Shown piece after piece: positions 42,689 through 53,936 of a DNA stretch of 64,000 nucleotides. Under the pieces are notes generated by a model. That model saw only the letters and a program-made list of their open reading frames with translations. It did not search any database and was not told the DNA's origin. Numbering within the stretch: position 1 is the stretch's first letter; each line of letters starts with the position of its first letter. Made by a program: the position numbers and the translations under genes. The DNA is from Stentor coeruleus (lineage: Eukaryota > Ciliophora > Heterotrichea > Heterotrichida > Stentoridae), in the NCBI GenBank assembly GCA_001970955.1, contig MPUH01000032.1, positions 1-64,000 of the forward strand. The letters are read 5' to 3'.

Positions 42689-43390
42689 AAATTAATAATT
42701 TTTTTATATAAGTTTGTGTGATATGCGCTTGATTAGATTTATTTTGATGTTATTTGTGAGAAGTAATAAAATAAGATTTAAGATATTATAAAATAGTTTT
42801 TATCTTATGTAGAAAAATATGGTTTTATATGGATTTTGATATTTTATTAGTTTTTTATATGGTGATCATAGGCTTAATAGTATTTTAAGTATAAAAGATG
42901 GTTTATATGATATATTAGTATTTTATATGCTTAGTTGCTAGAATATTTAAAACAAAAAAAATTACTTCTAATCAATTCCTAAATAAACCATATTCAATCA
43001 TAAATACAATATAACCTGACAAAATTATCACTATCAGCAACCTTACAACATTTCAAAATTAAATTATCATTAAAACTTTCATGTCCAAATCCTATTACCT
43101 AAGCACCCCATTTTCTCAATTCCACTCTCTATATTTTTTCCAATAATTCTCTCAAAACTACCAAAAAAAACCCAAAATCCTCTCTATTTTTAATCACAAA
43201 CTAACTGACAACTAATCCAACCTCCTAATCCATTCACAATTCATCATTCTAAAAAAATAAAAAATCACCAAAAAAATACACTTCCAAAAACCATAAAAAT
43301 TCAAAATCTCCAACAAAACCCAAACAAAAATCCCCAGAACCATAAAATCCCCAATAATCAAATCAAAATCTCTAAGTTAATCATATAAAT
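42689..43390. other. Spacer with skew flip between tandem genes
   Basis: 42689-42950 is G-rich and C-poor; 42960-43390 is almost free of G and rich in C. No gene seen. Confidence 0.6.
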
Positions 43391-44839
43391 ATGAACCCTC
43401 AGAAAAACTCAGAACCTAAATTCAGTGACTTATCAAGAACGCAGATTTTCAATACAACAGGGTTTATTCGTAAACCCCTCAAAGGTGATCCAACTTCTCT
43501 ATGTGTTTCAGCTCTTCCTATAATAAAAAGGGAAGTAAAGCGTCGATTGACTCGAAAAGAACTTTGTTGTGTTCAAGACTTTGAGCTTGAAACCTACATA
43601 ATAGAACTTGCTTTACTCCACAGCTCGCATTTTAAATGTAATTTTTATTCAGCAACAACAACTGAAGAACTTATTCTAGGAATTGTGGCAAAATTAAGGG
43701 GGGACCTCAAATTTTGGATAAATGGCTCAGCTATTTACGACCAAATCAAACAACTTGGGGAATACAAACCAGAAGAAACTGAAAACGCATCTGACCTATC
43801 ACAAAATATTGAAAACACAAGCATAAGCTATTCATCTTTAAGAAATCATATATCAAGCTTCTCTTCACAAACACTTTTCCCTGTAAACAGGTTCATGAAA
43901 ATCCCTAGGCTTCCTTTAATAGTATTCCCTATGGTTTTTCAATTTATAAAAAAAATCAGCCCTAAAACTCCTCAGGATATAGAAAAAGTTGCTGATTTTT
44001 ACTTGCAAAACCTGATTTACACATCTTTGATTAGGGCAAAGCATCATTTCAAAATTGAGCTGACGAACCGAGAAATCAACAATTTCCAGAAAAATGAAAA
44101 GTTCAGACGAAACCTCAAATCCCGTCCAGACAAAGCTAAAAAAATTACTGACTTTTCTAATATATCCCACCTTGGTCCTGATGTTATTGTGCTTTTTGAA
44201 AAATTCCAAAATTTCTGTGAGGAAGAAGGTATGAATCTTTCTGGTGTTTTTGATAAATTCAATGAAATGCGATGTATTGAAGAAAATACTTTAGCTTTAT
44301 GTTTAGAATATACATCAAAAGGTTATTTACAGTATATAACAGAAGAAAGTCCATGTGTAGAAAGAGTGATTCAAATGAGTGGAAGGAAGTTAGATGATTC
44401 AATAGCATTTTTTCATTATGACACATCACAACTTTATTCAAAAGAAATTGATTATCAACTTGTAAGTGAACTTGAATGCTATGTTTGGAGCCAAGGGCAA
44501 AGTCCAGGGCTTTCAACTGAGTTAATGTTTTATAAACAAGAAGATCCTATAGGGAAAATTGCCTCGAAAATCATAGGGATATATGAAAGTCCTGAAGAAA
44601 AGCTTAAAAGAAGTTATAAGTATTTTTCAAAAGAACGGACTGAGTGGAACCCAGAAGATTATGAAAAATTCTATGCGGCTATGAAGATTTATAATAATGA
44701 ACAACTGGCTAATAAGAAAATCGCTAAGTTTATGGGACCACATATTGACCCGAATCATGTTAGATATGAAAGACAACTGTATAATAAGCGAATGAAAGTT
44801 GAGAACCTTGATAAATTCAGTAATTCTATTGATGACTAA
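43391..44839 (+). CDS. Protein with C-terminal SANT/Myb-like region, unknown
   Basis: 482 residues. The C-terminal ~60 residues (RTEWNPEDYEKFYAAMKIYN ... HIDPNHVRYERQLYNKR) have the spacing of a SANT/Myb helix-turn-helix, with Trp at the first position and aromatic residues replacing the later Trp. The rest includes helical stretches (QDIEKVADFYLQNLIYTSLI; DVIVLFEKFQNFCEEEGMNL) with no family I know. Likely nuclear and chromatin-related if the SANT call holds. Confidence 0.6.
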   Translation: MNPQKNSEPKFSDLSRTQIFNTTGFIRKPLKGDPTSLCVSALPIIKREVKRRLTRKELCCVQDFELETYIIELALLHSSHFKCNFYSATTTEELILGIVAKLRGDLKFWINGSAIYDQIKQLGEYKPEETENASDLSQNIENTSISYSSLRNHISSFSSQTLFPVNRFMKIPRLPLIVFPMVFQFIKKISPKTPQDIEKVADFYLQNLIYTSLIRAKHHFKIELTNREINNFQKNEKFRRNLKSRPDKAKKITDFSNISHLGPDVIVLFEKFQNFCEEEGMNLSGVFDKFNEMRCIEENTLALCLEYTSKGYLQYITEESPCVERVIQMSGRKLDDSIAFFHYDTSQLYSKEIDYQLVSELECYVWSQGQSPGLSTELMFYKQEDPIGKIASKIIGIYESPEEKLKRSYKYFSKERTEWNPEDYEKFYAAMKIYNNEQLANKKIAKFMGPHIDPNHVRYERQLYNKRMKVENLDKFSNSIDD

Positions 44840-44969
44840 CAATTTAGCAGTTTAAGGTTAAATACTATTCCTTAATAAATATTTGTTGCTTTTAATAATG
44901 TGGATTATGCTTTTTTTATTTTAGTTGTTGAGGGTTTTAGTTTTTAAATAGCTTTGATTTTTAGAATTT

Positions 44970-45052
44970 TTTTGTCACTGGTTGTGATTATGATGTAGAA
45001 ATTGTGTATCNTTTTGTCACTGGTTGTGATTATGATGTAGAAATTGTGTATC
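44970..45052. repeat. Perfect 41-bp direct duplication around a single N (assembly join)
   Basis: 44970-45010 equals 45012-45052, with N at 45011. Same contig-overlap pattern as the other three sites. Confidence 0.9.
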
Positions 45053-45186
45053 TTGTTTTGCTATATTTCATATTTTTTTAAGGTTTTGAAATTACATCTT
45101 AAGATTGATGAGTTTTTAAGTTTTAAGGCCCTGGTTTTTATTTTTTTCTGAGATTTCTTTAAGTTTTTTGTTCTCAAGTATTTTTA

Positions 45187-45957
45187 ATATAGTAGTTTTT
45201 CTAGTTCTTCTATAAGCAAATGAGTTAGAATATCATACAGTTTATATGATTTTCTAATTAAAATATGTCGAACATCTGGAGTAGAGTACTTGAGGGTTAC
45301 TAGCTGCAGTGCAATTTCTGATAATCCTGATAAAATAACTTGAAAGAAAGCTTTTTAGCCTCAAAAACACACACAATTGTGTTGATTGCAAAAATACCTG
45401 CTTGCTATACTTTTATGCTTTTAATGTTAAAAAAAACAATAAATTCAGAGTTAAAAGCTTCAAAGTTATCTTCATGGATAGCAAAAAGGTCTTGAATTAT
45501 TATATCAGACTCGTTTTTAATTAATAACTTTGCATTGGCCATATCTTTTTTCATCAAAACTTTGACAAGGCCCACTCATATCATTTTTAATAATATCTGT
45601 TACCTCATCATTTATATTGTATTATATTTTCCAGGTCTTTGCAATGATTCATTTCCTAACAAATCAGTCTCTTCTTTCTCTTCTCCTCCTAAAGATTCTT
45701 CATCTAGCAGCATATAAACCCCTTAAGCTGCAAATAAAGATTCATTATCTTTAAATTCTCTTTCAAATTCTGATAAAACCCTCCCTTTTATAATAAATTT
45801 TCACCAAATATAACATACACTCTTTTTCCATAAATACACACATCTCCAGGTTCATTCATTTTAAAAACTATAACAAAAACATCAACATTAAAATATTTTT
45901 CCAAAGAATTTATTCCCAAAAGCCTCTTAAATCTTTTATTTAAAACTTTTTATATCA
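45187..45957 (-). pseudogene. Decayed protein gene, unknown family
   Basis: The minus strand reads as protein-like segments in shifting frames: KRLLGINSLEKYFNVDVFVI and YGKRVYVIFG near 45840-45930; EESLGGEEKEETDLLGNESL near 45650-45715; MANAKLLIKNESDIIIQDLF near 45480-45541; ALQLVTLKYSTPDVRHILIR near 45240-45310. At least five stops or frame changes separate them, and none matches a 15- or 16-nt GT-AG intron. The order is collinear, so this looks like one former gene of ~250 codons. No parent copy is visible in the window. Confidence 0.55.
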
Positions 45958-46088
45958 TTTTGGAGATAACATATATTTTAACACACAATCAAAACCTAAG
46001 AATTTGTTATAAAAAAATCAATTGGGATAATATTTTTAAGTACCTATAAAGAACCTAAGTTAATTATCGTTATAATGACGGGGCTGCT

Positions 46089-49000
46089 ATGAATCCTCGC
46101 CATTACTTTCATATTTATCTGATTCTTATTATTATGCATAGTTCAAGTGAGATGTTAGATGCTGAAGACAAAGAGACTGTGCCTATCGCTCGTAATGAAA
46201 AACCTTTGGGGGGTAAAGGGAACTACTTCCTCCCTCCAGAAGAAACCCCAGACAGCTATGAAATCTTTGGTAAAAATGCTCGGTACCAAGAAGATGCCCC
46301 TGAAGAAGCTGGAGAAGAAGAAACTGGTCCACTTGAGAACCGTGTAGAGTCCAAGATTTGGAAAACAAGAGCAAAAGCTTTTGAAGACTTAGCAAATGAG
46401 CTCAAAAACAACCCCTGTCTTTTCGATACTTTCGCCAGCTCGTTGGCGAAATTCATATCAGACTCTAACCCAGGGGCTCAAGAACGTGCATTAGAAGTCT
46501 TACAGATTTATATAAATTCAGCACCAAATACAATTTTGCCCCATAGCGAGAATCTAGTCAAAGCTCTGGTAGAAAAATGTGTATCAAGCACAAAAGCTTC
46601 TATAAAGAATCTAGCCTCAGCTTTGATTTTAGACTTCCTAGCTGAACATAGGGAGAATTTTGATGGGTTTACAGAAGGCTTGATTCAAATGTTAAACAAT
46701 AAAAACCTTAAAGTTCAAGGCTCAGCTATTTCTACTGTTAACGCGCTTATTTCATCTTTTGGAATAAAAGTTTTATCCTATAAGCCTTTTTTACCCCATA
46801 TGGAAAAACATGCTGGAAATTCTAATCCGGTAGTACGTGGTGAGGCTATAAACTTTTATAAGGAATGCTATAAATGGATAAGAGAACTTATTCTACCAAG
46901 TGTAAGTAAGCTTAAAAAACCTCAGCAAGATGAACTTCAAAAAGCTTTTGAAGATATTGGTCAAGATTATCCAATACCCACAAGATATTTAAAACATGAA
47001 TCAGCTAAAATAAAACAAGATATTGATCGACCTAAACAAAAACCTATAGATATTTATGATATGGCTGATGAGAAAGATATTTTTACTAAATACAATGATA
47101 AATGGGTAGACAGTGTATTAGAAATGGATAAATGGACTGAGAAAAAAGCTGCATTAGAAATGCTTAATGCTGATGCAAATTATCCGAAACTAGCTGAGAA
47201 AAACCCATTAGCTTTAGTAGGTTTAGCAAAAAGACTTATAAATGATGCAAATGTAAATGTTATGATTCAAGTGATAAGAATGATTGGTTTTCTTGCTAAA
47301 GGTCAAAGACGTTATTTTGAAATACACGCAAAACAGTTTTTCCCTATTTTCCTTGGTAAACTTAAAGATAAAAAAACTTTGGTTATCCAAGAAGTCTTTG
47401 CCGGTTTAGAAAATTTATTGTTTAGTTTAACATTAGAACAAGTTAGTGAAGATATTAGAGAGTCTTTAGAAGATAAAACGCCAACTTTAAAACTTAATGT
47501 CACTTTATGGTTATATAAAATATACACATCTTTTCCTATAGATCAATTGAATCGTAGTGTTAAGATTATTGGGCTTATGATAAAAAAAAACACAGATGAT
47601 AGTACGGCTGAGATGAGGACTGAAAGTATAAAGCTCATGGGAGTTTTATATCAGAAATTCCCTGATGTGATTTCTGGGATAATTAAAGATATGCCGGTGG
47701 CTAAGATTAAAAAAATTGAAGGGATTTCTGATGATAAACCTGACTCACCTGTTTTGAATGAAGATTCTGATGATGAACAACTGAAATCTCCTGTTAAAGA
47801 AGAAATTAAAATGAAAGAAAAAGTTGAGATTAAAACTAAGGTAGAAAAAAATGTTGTAAAAACGGAAAAAGCTCCGGAGAAAACAGAGAAGGTTGATAAA
47901 CCTAAGATGATATTAAAAAAAGAATTGTCTATTACGAAAAAAAATGAAGCTGGAAAAGGGTTTGAAGAAGAAGTTGGCAACCTTTTGACAATAGAAGAAG
48001 CTGAAAATACAATTGTGTCTGTGATTTCTGGGGAAGTACTTGAGAAACTTAAAGAAACATCATGGAAAGATAAACAAGAAGGCTTAACAGATTTATCAAA
48101 TTGGGTAGATGATAATGAAGATAGAGTATCAGATATAATCGAATCATTATTTGTTGTAATAAAATCAACAGTAAAAGACTGGAAAGAAAACAATGTTAAT
48201 GTTATAAAAACTGCTCTTGAACTCATAAAATCCCTAAGCACAAAAGCTCAAATTTCAAAAAAATCCGCTTATGTCGTCCTTACTTCATCAGCTCTTGATA
48301 AGCTTTCTGATACAAAAATTGTTGAAATTTACACAGCCTGTTTGACAAGTCTTTCTGAAGTTGTAGGACCAAAATTCATAGTAAGTCAAATTGTGAAAAA
48401 TACATCTGAATGCAACAAACCTAAAGTTTTAAGCGAATGTTATATAGTCATAAGCAAAATAATATCTGATTTTGGTTTACATAAAATAACCCTTAAAGAA
48501 GTTGTGGAATATGCAAAAATTGGATTAAATCAAGCGAACCCTGTAATTAAAAAATCAGCACAAACTTTAGCAGTTAAAATTTATAGTTTTTTAGGAGATG
48601 CTATTTTACCATTACTTTCTGATGTTAAAGAAGCAACTCTTAAAGCATTACAAGAAGATTTTGCTAAGACACCCTTAGATACTTCTGCTGCTTTTAAACA
48701 AATACCTGGGGATGAAGAAGATAAATTTGATCCTAAAAAAGCTCTGGATGAATTGATTCCAAGAGTTAATATTTCTAATCAAGTCGGGCAAATTGCTTTG
48801 AAAAAACTCGCTAGTACTGATTGGAAGGTTAGAAAAGAAGGATTAGATAATGTTGAAGAGATTTTAGAAAAAAGTGGGAAAAGGATTTTGGCTGTAGGAT
48901 TAGATGAGTTGTTTAAAAGCTTAAAAGCTAGACTTGATGATTCTAATAAATCAATTATTAGAAGTACTCTTGTGTTATTGTCTAAACTTGCTGAGTGTCT

Positions 49001-52000
49001 TGGGTCAGAAACTGTGGTTTTTTGTAAGGTTATTGTCCCTGCTATGCTGTCGAATCTCGCTGATAAGCAAAGTTTATTAAGACAAGATGCGCTTGCTACA
49101 CTTGATAAATGGTCTGCGGAAACTGGTGCAGAAAACATTATAAACTATGTACCTAATGCTTTAAATCAAGATAACCCTGAACTAAGGACTGAATTACTAA
49201 ATTGGCTTTTAGCTCATAAAGAATCCCTTCCTAAAAGCGATCTTAAACCAATGGCCCCAGGGATAATCAGCTGCCTTCAAGACAGAACAGTAAACATCCG
49301 TAATGCCGCTGAGCTTCTTTTCGGTGAAGTTGTAGAAATTATAGGATTTGATTGTTTTGTCCCTTATCTCAAAGATATCAAACCAGCTGTTATGAGTTCA
49401 TTAAAACAAATCTTTGATAAATACAAACCTGTCGCACCAGCCACACTTGCCCCAGCGCCATTCCCCAACTTAGAAGATTTATCATCATCACAGAAACTAA
49501 AAACAAGCACTTTACTTAAAAAACCAGTCAAAATTCAAGAACCAGATATCAGAACACCCAGAAGTCGAGGTCAAACTTTAGATATTCGTATTACTGATAT
49601 TGGGGATAAAGAAAGACGTTTAGATAATGACTCAAGATACAAATGGAGTGTTGAAGAAATCAGACCAGATTATCTAGAAAAACTTAAAGAACAATTAAAA
49701 CAAGCATTTTCTCCTGATCTTTATTCAATGATGTTTAATGCTGATTTTAAAAAACAAGCTGATGCAACAGCTTATTTAACAACTCTTGTGAAATCTCAAG
49801 GAGAAAACATAATCCCTTATTTAGATTTACTGTTCAAATGGACATGGATTGAATTAATTGTCACAAATAACACACAGATTTATAAAGCAGCTTTTGAGTT
49901 TGATCAGTTACTTGTTAGCACATTAGAAAACATAGGATATGTTTTAAATGATACTGAAGCTGGCTTACTTCTTCCAGTCCTTTGTGAGAAAAGTGGTCAA
50001 AATAACCAGGTTTTTAGGACAATGATAAGAAGTATCATCCATTCGACATGCAAAATTTTCAGTCCTGAGAAAGTTTTTGGATTTGTTTTACAAGGTATCA
50101 ACTCAAAAAATGCTAAAAGTAAAGTGGAATGTTTAGAAGAACTTGGAAGTTTGATTATTGATTATGGTATTGAAATTTTACAAACTAAAGATGTGAAATT
50201 TATAGCTAAACAAGTAAGTAGTGTGGATAATAATGTGAGAATTGCCGCTGTGGATACAATGACTGAAGTTTATAAACTTATTGGGGATAAAATATGGAGT
50301 GTACTTGGGGATATACAAGATAAAGTTAGAGGGATTTTAGACCAAAGGTTTAGAACAGTAAAAGTTAAAAATCCTGAACTTGCTAAAGGTCATGAGTCAT
50401 TTAGAACTTTATCAGATCCACCAAGAGATGAAAAAAAAATAGATTTCAAACCAGCAGCAAAATTAGAATATAGCAAAGCTAGTCTTCTTCATTCAACTGT
50501 AGGAAGACTAACTGTTAATTTTGAAAAACCACCTATTTTTAATGAGGAAGAAGAGATGTTTACTAAAAAACTTGAGGAAATCAAAGAAACTTTTAACAGG
50601 GCGAGTATTGTAAATCCACACCATGATTTCATGGAAGATGAGGAATTTAAACATCATAGGAAACATGATAAGTCAGAAGAAATTTCTAGTGCAAGGGAAA
50701 ATCCTTTTTTTAGAGAAATATCGCCAATGAGGGAAGGCACACAAGGAGAAGCTAAACCTAGGTCAATACAAGAAATCAGAAATGCGTTTAAAGAGAAAAA
50801 AATGCAGAAACTCAGAGAATCAGCTCAAACATTAGAAAAACCTCAAGATGACGAAGAAAAGCCTCATTTTTCTGAAATCTACCTTATTGCTAAGAAACTT
50901 GAAAGTTCAGATACATCAAGTCAATTAGATGGACTTGAGAAACTATCAGAAAATATACTTGAAAACCCTGAATCTTTTGCCCACGACCTAAGAATCCATT
51001 CAAAAGGACTGTGTCATGGGATCGTAGCAATAAGCAACAATTTTAGCAACTCAGAAGTTGAAGGTAATTTCATTATTTACTTCTACAAAGTCGTCCTTAA
51101 ACTATGCAATTGCGATTATTTTATTAAATCATTAGATGAAGTTGATTTAGCTCAACTCAGTGAAAGACTTTTATTAAGCATAACTATCGATAAACATGAA
51201 GCTCAAAGTGATAACCCAGAAGAATCTGTAAGCAAAACAATCAACATAGCTGTAGTAAAAATAATCGAACTAGCTCAACCTACTGAAGTTTTCTTATCAT
51301 TTATATCTTTATTAACCCAATACAAAACCCAGCAAATAGTAAAAATGAATCAAATTCTTATAAGATGTATTCTTAAACTTACAAAAATGCTCTCAACATC
51401 ATATGAAGAAATTAATCTAGAAAAGCTTATAATATCAATGAATGATTTCATGATAGCAAATGATAATTTTACTGATGATATGGCTACAAAAGCTATGAAA
51501 ACTATAGTAAATGAACTTGTTAAACTTATTGGTGAGGATATGTGGAATATAATAGATAATATACGTGAACAATTAGGAGAAGAAAGTGATATAGAAAAAT
51601 GGGTTCATATTATATTGGGTACACCTGGACATGTTACAACTGGATCAGCTCCACAGATTTTAAGTTCAAATCGAGCTCCTAATGTAATAATTACTCCTCC
51701 TATTTCTTCTAGTAAGATTGAACCTTATGAAGAGATTTTTTCAAGGATTAGAAGTAATGATAATCATATTGGGTGTGTTAAGGAATTAGCTGAGTTTATT
51801 GAGCAAAATCCTGGAGTTGATTTAACTGAAGAGTTCAATAAATTAAACCCTGATTTAGCTGATAAGGTTAAGATTGAAATTAATGAAATGAAGAAAAAAA
51901 AGAATAATGAATGCCAAGGGACTTATAATTTGAATGATATGCAAAGTAGACTTGCTCAGATGAAACAAAAGTATGGGGTGGAATCACAAACTATTAACCC

Positions 52001-52097
52001 TGGGTCTTCGGAAACTAGAGCTAGTTCTATACCTAAGCCTGAAGGTTCTAATATTCCTCAACCTAAGTCAAGGATACAAAAATTCTCTAAAAAATAA
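46089..52097 (+). CDS. XMAP215/chTOG/Stu2-family microtubule polymerase
   Basis: 2002 residues, close to the length of human chTOG. Five TOG (HEAT-repeat) modules can be seen beginning near residues 81 (ENRVESKIWKTRAKAFEDLA), 336 (DKWVDSVLEMDKWTEKKAAL), 646 (GEVLEKLKETSWKDKQEGL), 900 (QIALKKLASTDWKVRKEGL) and 1197 (LKEQLKQAFSPDLYSMMF). A C-terminal helical region spans ~1590-1850. Linkers are Lys/Glu- or Ser/Lys/Pro-rich, including a long charged one at ~560-640. TOG modules bind curved tubulin dimers to speed plus-end growth. The first ~20 residues (MNPRHYFHIYLILIIMHSSS) are oddly hydrophobic; ATG at 46152 (MLDAEDKETVPIARN) may be the true start. No intron seen across 6 kb. Confidence 0.95.
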   Translation: MNPRHYFHIYLILIIMHSSSEMLDAEDKETVPIARNEKPLGGKGNYFLPPEETPDSYEIFGKNARYQEDAPEEAGEEETGPLENRVESKIWKTRAKAFEDLANELKNNPCLFDTFASSLAKFISDSNPGAQERALEVLQIYINSAPNTILPHSENLVKALVEKCVSSTKASIKNLASALILDFLAEHRENFDGFTEGLIQMLNNKNLKVQGSAISTVNALISSFGIKVLSYKPFLPHMEKHAGNSNPVVRGEAINFYKECYKWIRELILPSVSKLKKPQQDELQKAFEDIGQDYPIPTRYLKHESAKIKQDIDRPKQKPIDIYDMADEKDIFTKYNDKWVDSVLEMDKWTEKKAALEMLNADANYPKLAEKNPLALVGLAKRLINDANVNVMIQVIRMIGFLAKGQRRYFEIHAKQFFPIFLGKLKDKKTLVIQEVFAGLENLLFSLTLEQVSEDIRESLEDKTPTLKLNVTLWLYKIYTSFPIDQLNRSVKIIGLMIKKNTDDSTAEMRTESIKLMGVLYQKFPDVISGIIKDMPVAKIKKIEGISDDKPDSPVLNEDSDDEQLKSPVKEEIKMKEKVEIKTKVEKNVVKTEKAPEKTEKVDKPKMILKKELSITKKNEAGKGFEEEVGNLLTIEEAENTIVSVISGEVLEKLKETSWKDKQEGLTDLSNWVDDNEDRVSDIIESLFVVIKSTVKDWKENNVNVIKTALELIKSLSTKAQISKKSAYVVLTSSALDKLSDTKIVEIYTACLTSLSEVVGPKFIVSQIVKNTSECNKPKVLSECYIVISKIISDFGLHKITLKEVVEYAKIGLNQANPVIKKSAQTLAVKIYSFLGDAILPLLSDVKEATLKALQEDFAKTPLDTSAAFKQIPGDEEDKFDPKKALDELIPRVNISNQVGQIALKKLASTDWKVRKEGLDNVEEILEKSGKRILAVGLDELFKSLKARLDDSNKSIIRSTLVLLSKLAECLGSETVVFCKVIVPAMLSNLADKQSLLRQDALATLDKWSAETGAENIINYVPNALNQDNPELRTELLNWLLAHKESLPKSDLKPMAPGIISCLQDRTVNIRNAAELLFGEVVEIIGFDCFVPYLKDIKPAVMSSLKQIFDKYKPVAPATLAPAPFPNLEDLSSSQKLKTSTLLKKPVKIQEPDIRTPRSRGQTLDIRITDIGDKERRLDNDSRYKWSVEEIRPDYLEKLKEQLKQAFSPDLYSMMFNADFKKQADATAYLTTLVKSQGENIIPYLDLLFKWTWIELIVTNNTQIYKAAFEFDQLLVSTLENIGYVLNDTEAGLLLPVLCEKSGQNNQVFRTMIRSIIHSTCKIFSPEKVFGFVLQGINSKNAKSKVECLEELGSLIIDYGIEILQTKDVKFIAKQVSSVDNNVRIAAVDTMTEVYKLIGDKIWSVLGDIQDKVRGILDQRFRTVKVKNPELAKGHESFRTLSDPPRDEKKIDFKPAAKLEYSKASLLHSTVGRLTVNFEKPPIFNEEEEMFTKKLEEIKETFNRASIVNPHHDFMEDEEFKHHRKHDKSEEISSARENPFFREISPMREGTQGEAKPRSIQEIRNAFKEKKMQKLRESAQTLEKPQDDEEKPHFSEIYLIAKKLESSDTSSQLDGLEKLSENILENPESFAHDLRIHSKGLCHGIVAISNNFSNSEVEGNFIIYFYKVVLKLCNCDYFIKSLDEVDLAQLSERLLLSITIDKHEAQSDNPEESVSKTINIAVVKIIELAQPTEVFLSFISLLTQYKTQQIVKMNQILIRCILKLTKMLSTSYEEINLEKLIISMNDFMIANDNFTDDMATKAMKTIVNELVKLIGEDMWNIIDNIREQLGEESDIEKWVHIILGTPGHVTTGSAPQILSSNRAPNVIITPPISSSKIEPYEEIFSRIRSNDNHIGCVKELAEFIEQNPGVDLTEEFNKLNPDLADKVKIEINEMKKKKNNECQGTYNLNDMQSRLAQMKQKYGVESQTINPGSSETRASSIPKPEGSNIPQPKSRIQKFSKK

Positions 52098-52492
52098 TAA
52101 TTAGGTTTTTTGCTAGATATTAAGGATGTTGTGGAAAATTTTAAATTATAAAATTGGTGGAATTTACTCAGAAATTAATGATTTTTGAGTTGAGAAATAT
52201 TAAGAAATTGCGTTTTTTTTTATAATCATTTTATAAAGAATTTTTATGTTGATGTTGTTTGTAAGTTTTAAAGGAAAATAATGACAAATTGTTTTTAAAT
52301 ATGAATTTAAGTATTTTTGATTAGTATTAGTTAGGAATTATCGCTTGACTATTGTCCAGCCCTTGTTAAGTATTTTTGATAAGGGTTGTAGATTAATAGG
52401 AGAAATTAGATTGGTTAAGACTGATTTTGTATTTTAAAAATTGTAATATTTATCGATTAGTATAAATCCTAATTAGATCATGTAAATAAAAT
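52098..52492. other. Spacer between tandem genes
   Basis: About 400 bases, mainly G-rich. AAGTATTTTTGAT(T/A)AG occurs twice (52311-52326 and 52369-52384). No gene seen. Confidence 0.5.
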
Positions 52493-53149
52493 ATGAGCTT
52501 AAATAACAAAAAACCTATTTCAAAATCCACAACTCTTATAGACGAATATATAAGCAAATGTGGTACAGAAATAGATCTTCCTCAAAGACTTAGTACAATT
52601 AGAGAGTTTGGGAAAAGAAAAAAAGTAGTCAAAAAAAAAATTTCTACTCCTTCGCCACTACCATGCCCATCAAGTCCTGACCCTTTACGTTTTGAAAAAA
52701 AGAAAAAAATTAAAGCTTTAGAAGAAATTGGTATGTTTTCAGAGTTCACAAATTCAAAAAAAGTGTTTGATTGGCATCATCTTGAGCATACTGAAAAGCA
52801 AGGAACTATTCATGTAACTGACTTTATGAGGAAAAATGATAAAAAGAAGCTATTTCGCATTGCAGGGGACTGGCAGAGCTATGAAATAAGGAAAAACAAA
52901 TGCAAACTTGGATTGCTTTTTCAAGAAAGTGCTGCAAAATGTTTATTCACACATAGTGAACTTCTTCATACGCAATATAGTAGTCCTCAATTATCCCCAA
53001 AATTTATAAAAAATAAATCTTTGTTTTGTAAAAAGGAAAAACCTTCAAAAATAAGCCAAAGCGAAAAAAGTATTAAATTAGATCATATAATTGAAAAATG
53101 TGAGCAAGCTATGGATAACTCACGAGTAAAACGCATAATATTTAATTAG
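52493..53149 (+). CDS. Basic protein, unknown
   Basis: 218 residues, Lys-rich. A Ser/Pro patch (STPSPLPCPSSPDPLRFEKK, ~50-70) precedes a more ordered centre (FDWHHLEHTEKQGTIHVTDF, ~98-118) and FRIAGDWQSYEIRKNKCKLG. Codon use and a clean ATG-to-TAG frame support a real gene, but no family is recognised. Confidence 0.6.
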   Translation: MSLNNKKPISKSTTLIDEYISKCGTEIDLPQRLSTIREFGKRKKVVKKKISTPSPLPCPSSPDPLRFEKKKKIKALEEIGMFSEFTNSKKVFDWHHLEHTEKQGTIHVTDFMRKNDKKKLFRIAGDWQSYEIRKNKCKLGLLFQESAAKCLFTHSELLHTQYSSPQLSPKFIKNKSLFCKKEKPSKISQSEKSIKLDHIIEKCEQAMDNSRVKRIIFN

Positions 53150-53936
53150 GCTACTCATATGATTAAAATCATATTCAAAAATATAAGCAACTTAAATAAT
53201 CATAATTCTCGCCATTTAATTAGATTTAAATTATCACTATGTCAAAAGTTTTCAAAAATGTAAATAAAAAAATAGCATAATCATAATCTACATATCATTG
53301 CTATTTTATCGGTTTTCCGCTTAAAATTCTTTAATTTCGTCATGATTTTTAACAAATTTCTTAATAAATCTTCATAAATTATGTTATAAAATATTCTAAC
53401 TTCAGGATATGCACATCGATATTTTATTAAATACGTGTTTGAGATTCTTGTGTCAAAATAATATTCTTATCGAAAAAGCTTTAAGGTTAAGAATTCCAGT
53501 CAATCTTCCTTTATCCTTATGATTTTTCACATGATTTTTTATTTTGTATATTCAATTTTCTTTTTCCTTTTTTCTTTTTTCTTTTAAGTTAAGCTATAAA
53601 AGTATATAATCCGACTCATTATGTTTAAATTCTGCATGAGGTTGAAATTTATTTTTATTATTATCAATAGTTATAGTAGTTAATTAAGCAGATTTTATTA
53701 AAGATAAAACCTATATCTCTATAATACAACTTTAGGAAATGCTTACTCAACTTAACATTAAGTTTCATGAAACATCAATCATCTTTATGGAATGGTTTAA
53801 ACCTTGTCCGATCGGGGTTTATTTATCCTACGATCTCTTTCTTTAGGCAGATTCGGTATATTAAACCACTCATTGTCGCTTGTTATATGACTCTTTATTT
53901 GGTTCAGAAGATCTTTACTAACTAATTACTTAAATC
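53150..53936. other. Spacer between convergent genes
   Basis: AT-rich, with a pyrimidine-rich tract at 53550-53585. Near its right end lies the short minus-strand coding-like frame listed next. Confidence 0.5.
53797..53917 (-). other. Short coding-like frame downstream of transporter gene
   Basis: Reads SKDLLNQIKSHITSDNEWFN and on to PNLPKERDRRINKPRSDKV before TAA. It has no ATG of its own and is out of frame with the transporter's end 20 bp upstream. It could be a former C-terminal tail or a missed exon, but no 15/16-nt intron connects them. Confidence 0.35.

Larger units (their letters stand above)
44840..46088. other. Spacer with assembly duplication and decayed gene
   Basis: Holds a single-N duplication (44970-45052) and the minus-strand pseudogene (45187-45957). 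No intact gene; the plus-strand open frame at 45535-45717 is a shadow of the relic. Confidence 0.6.

Noticed and set aside
45535-45717. Plus-strand open frame ending in Ser-rich residues
   Set aside because: Antisense of the acidic segment of the minus-strand decayed gene.
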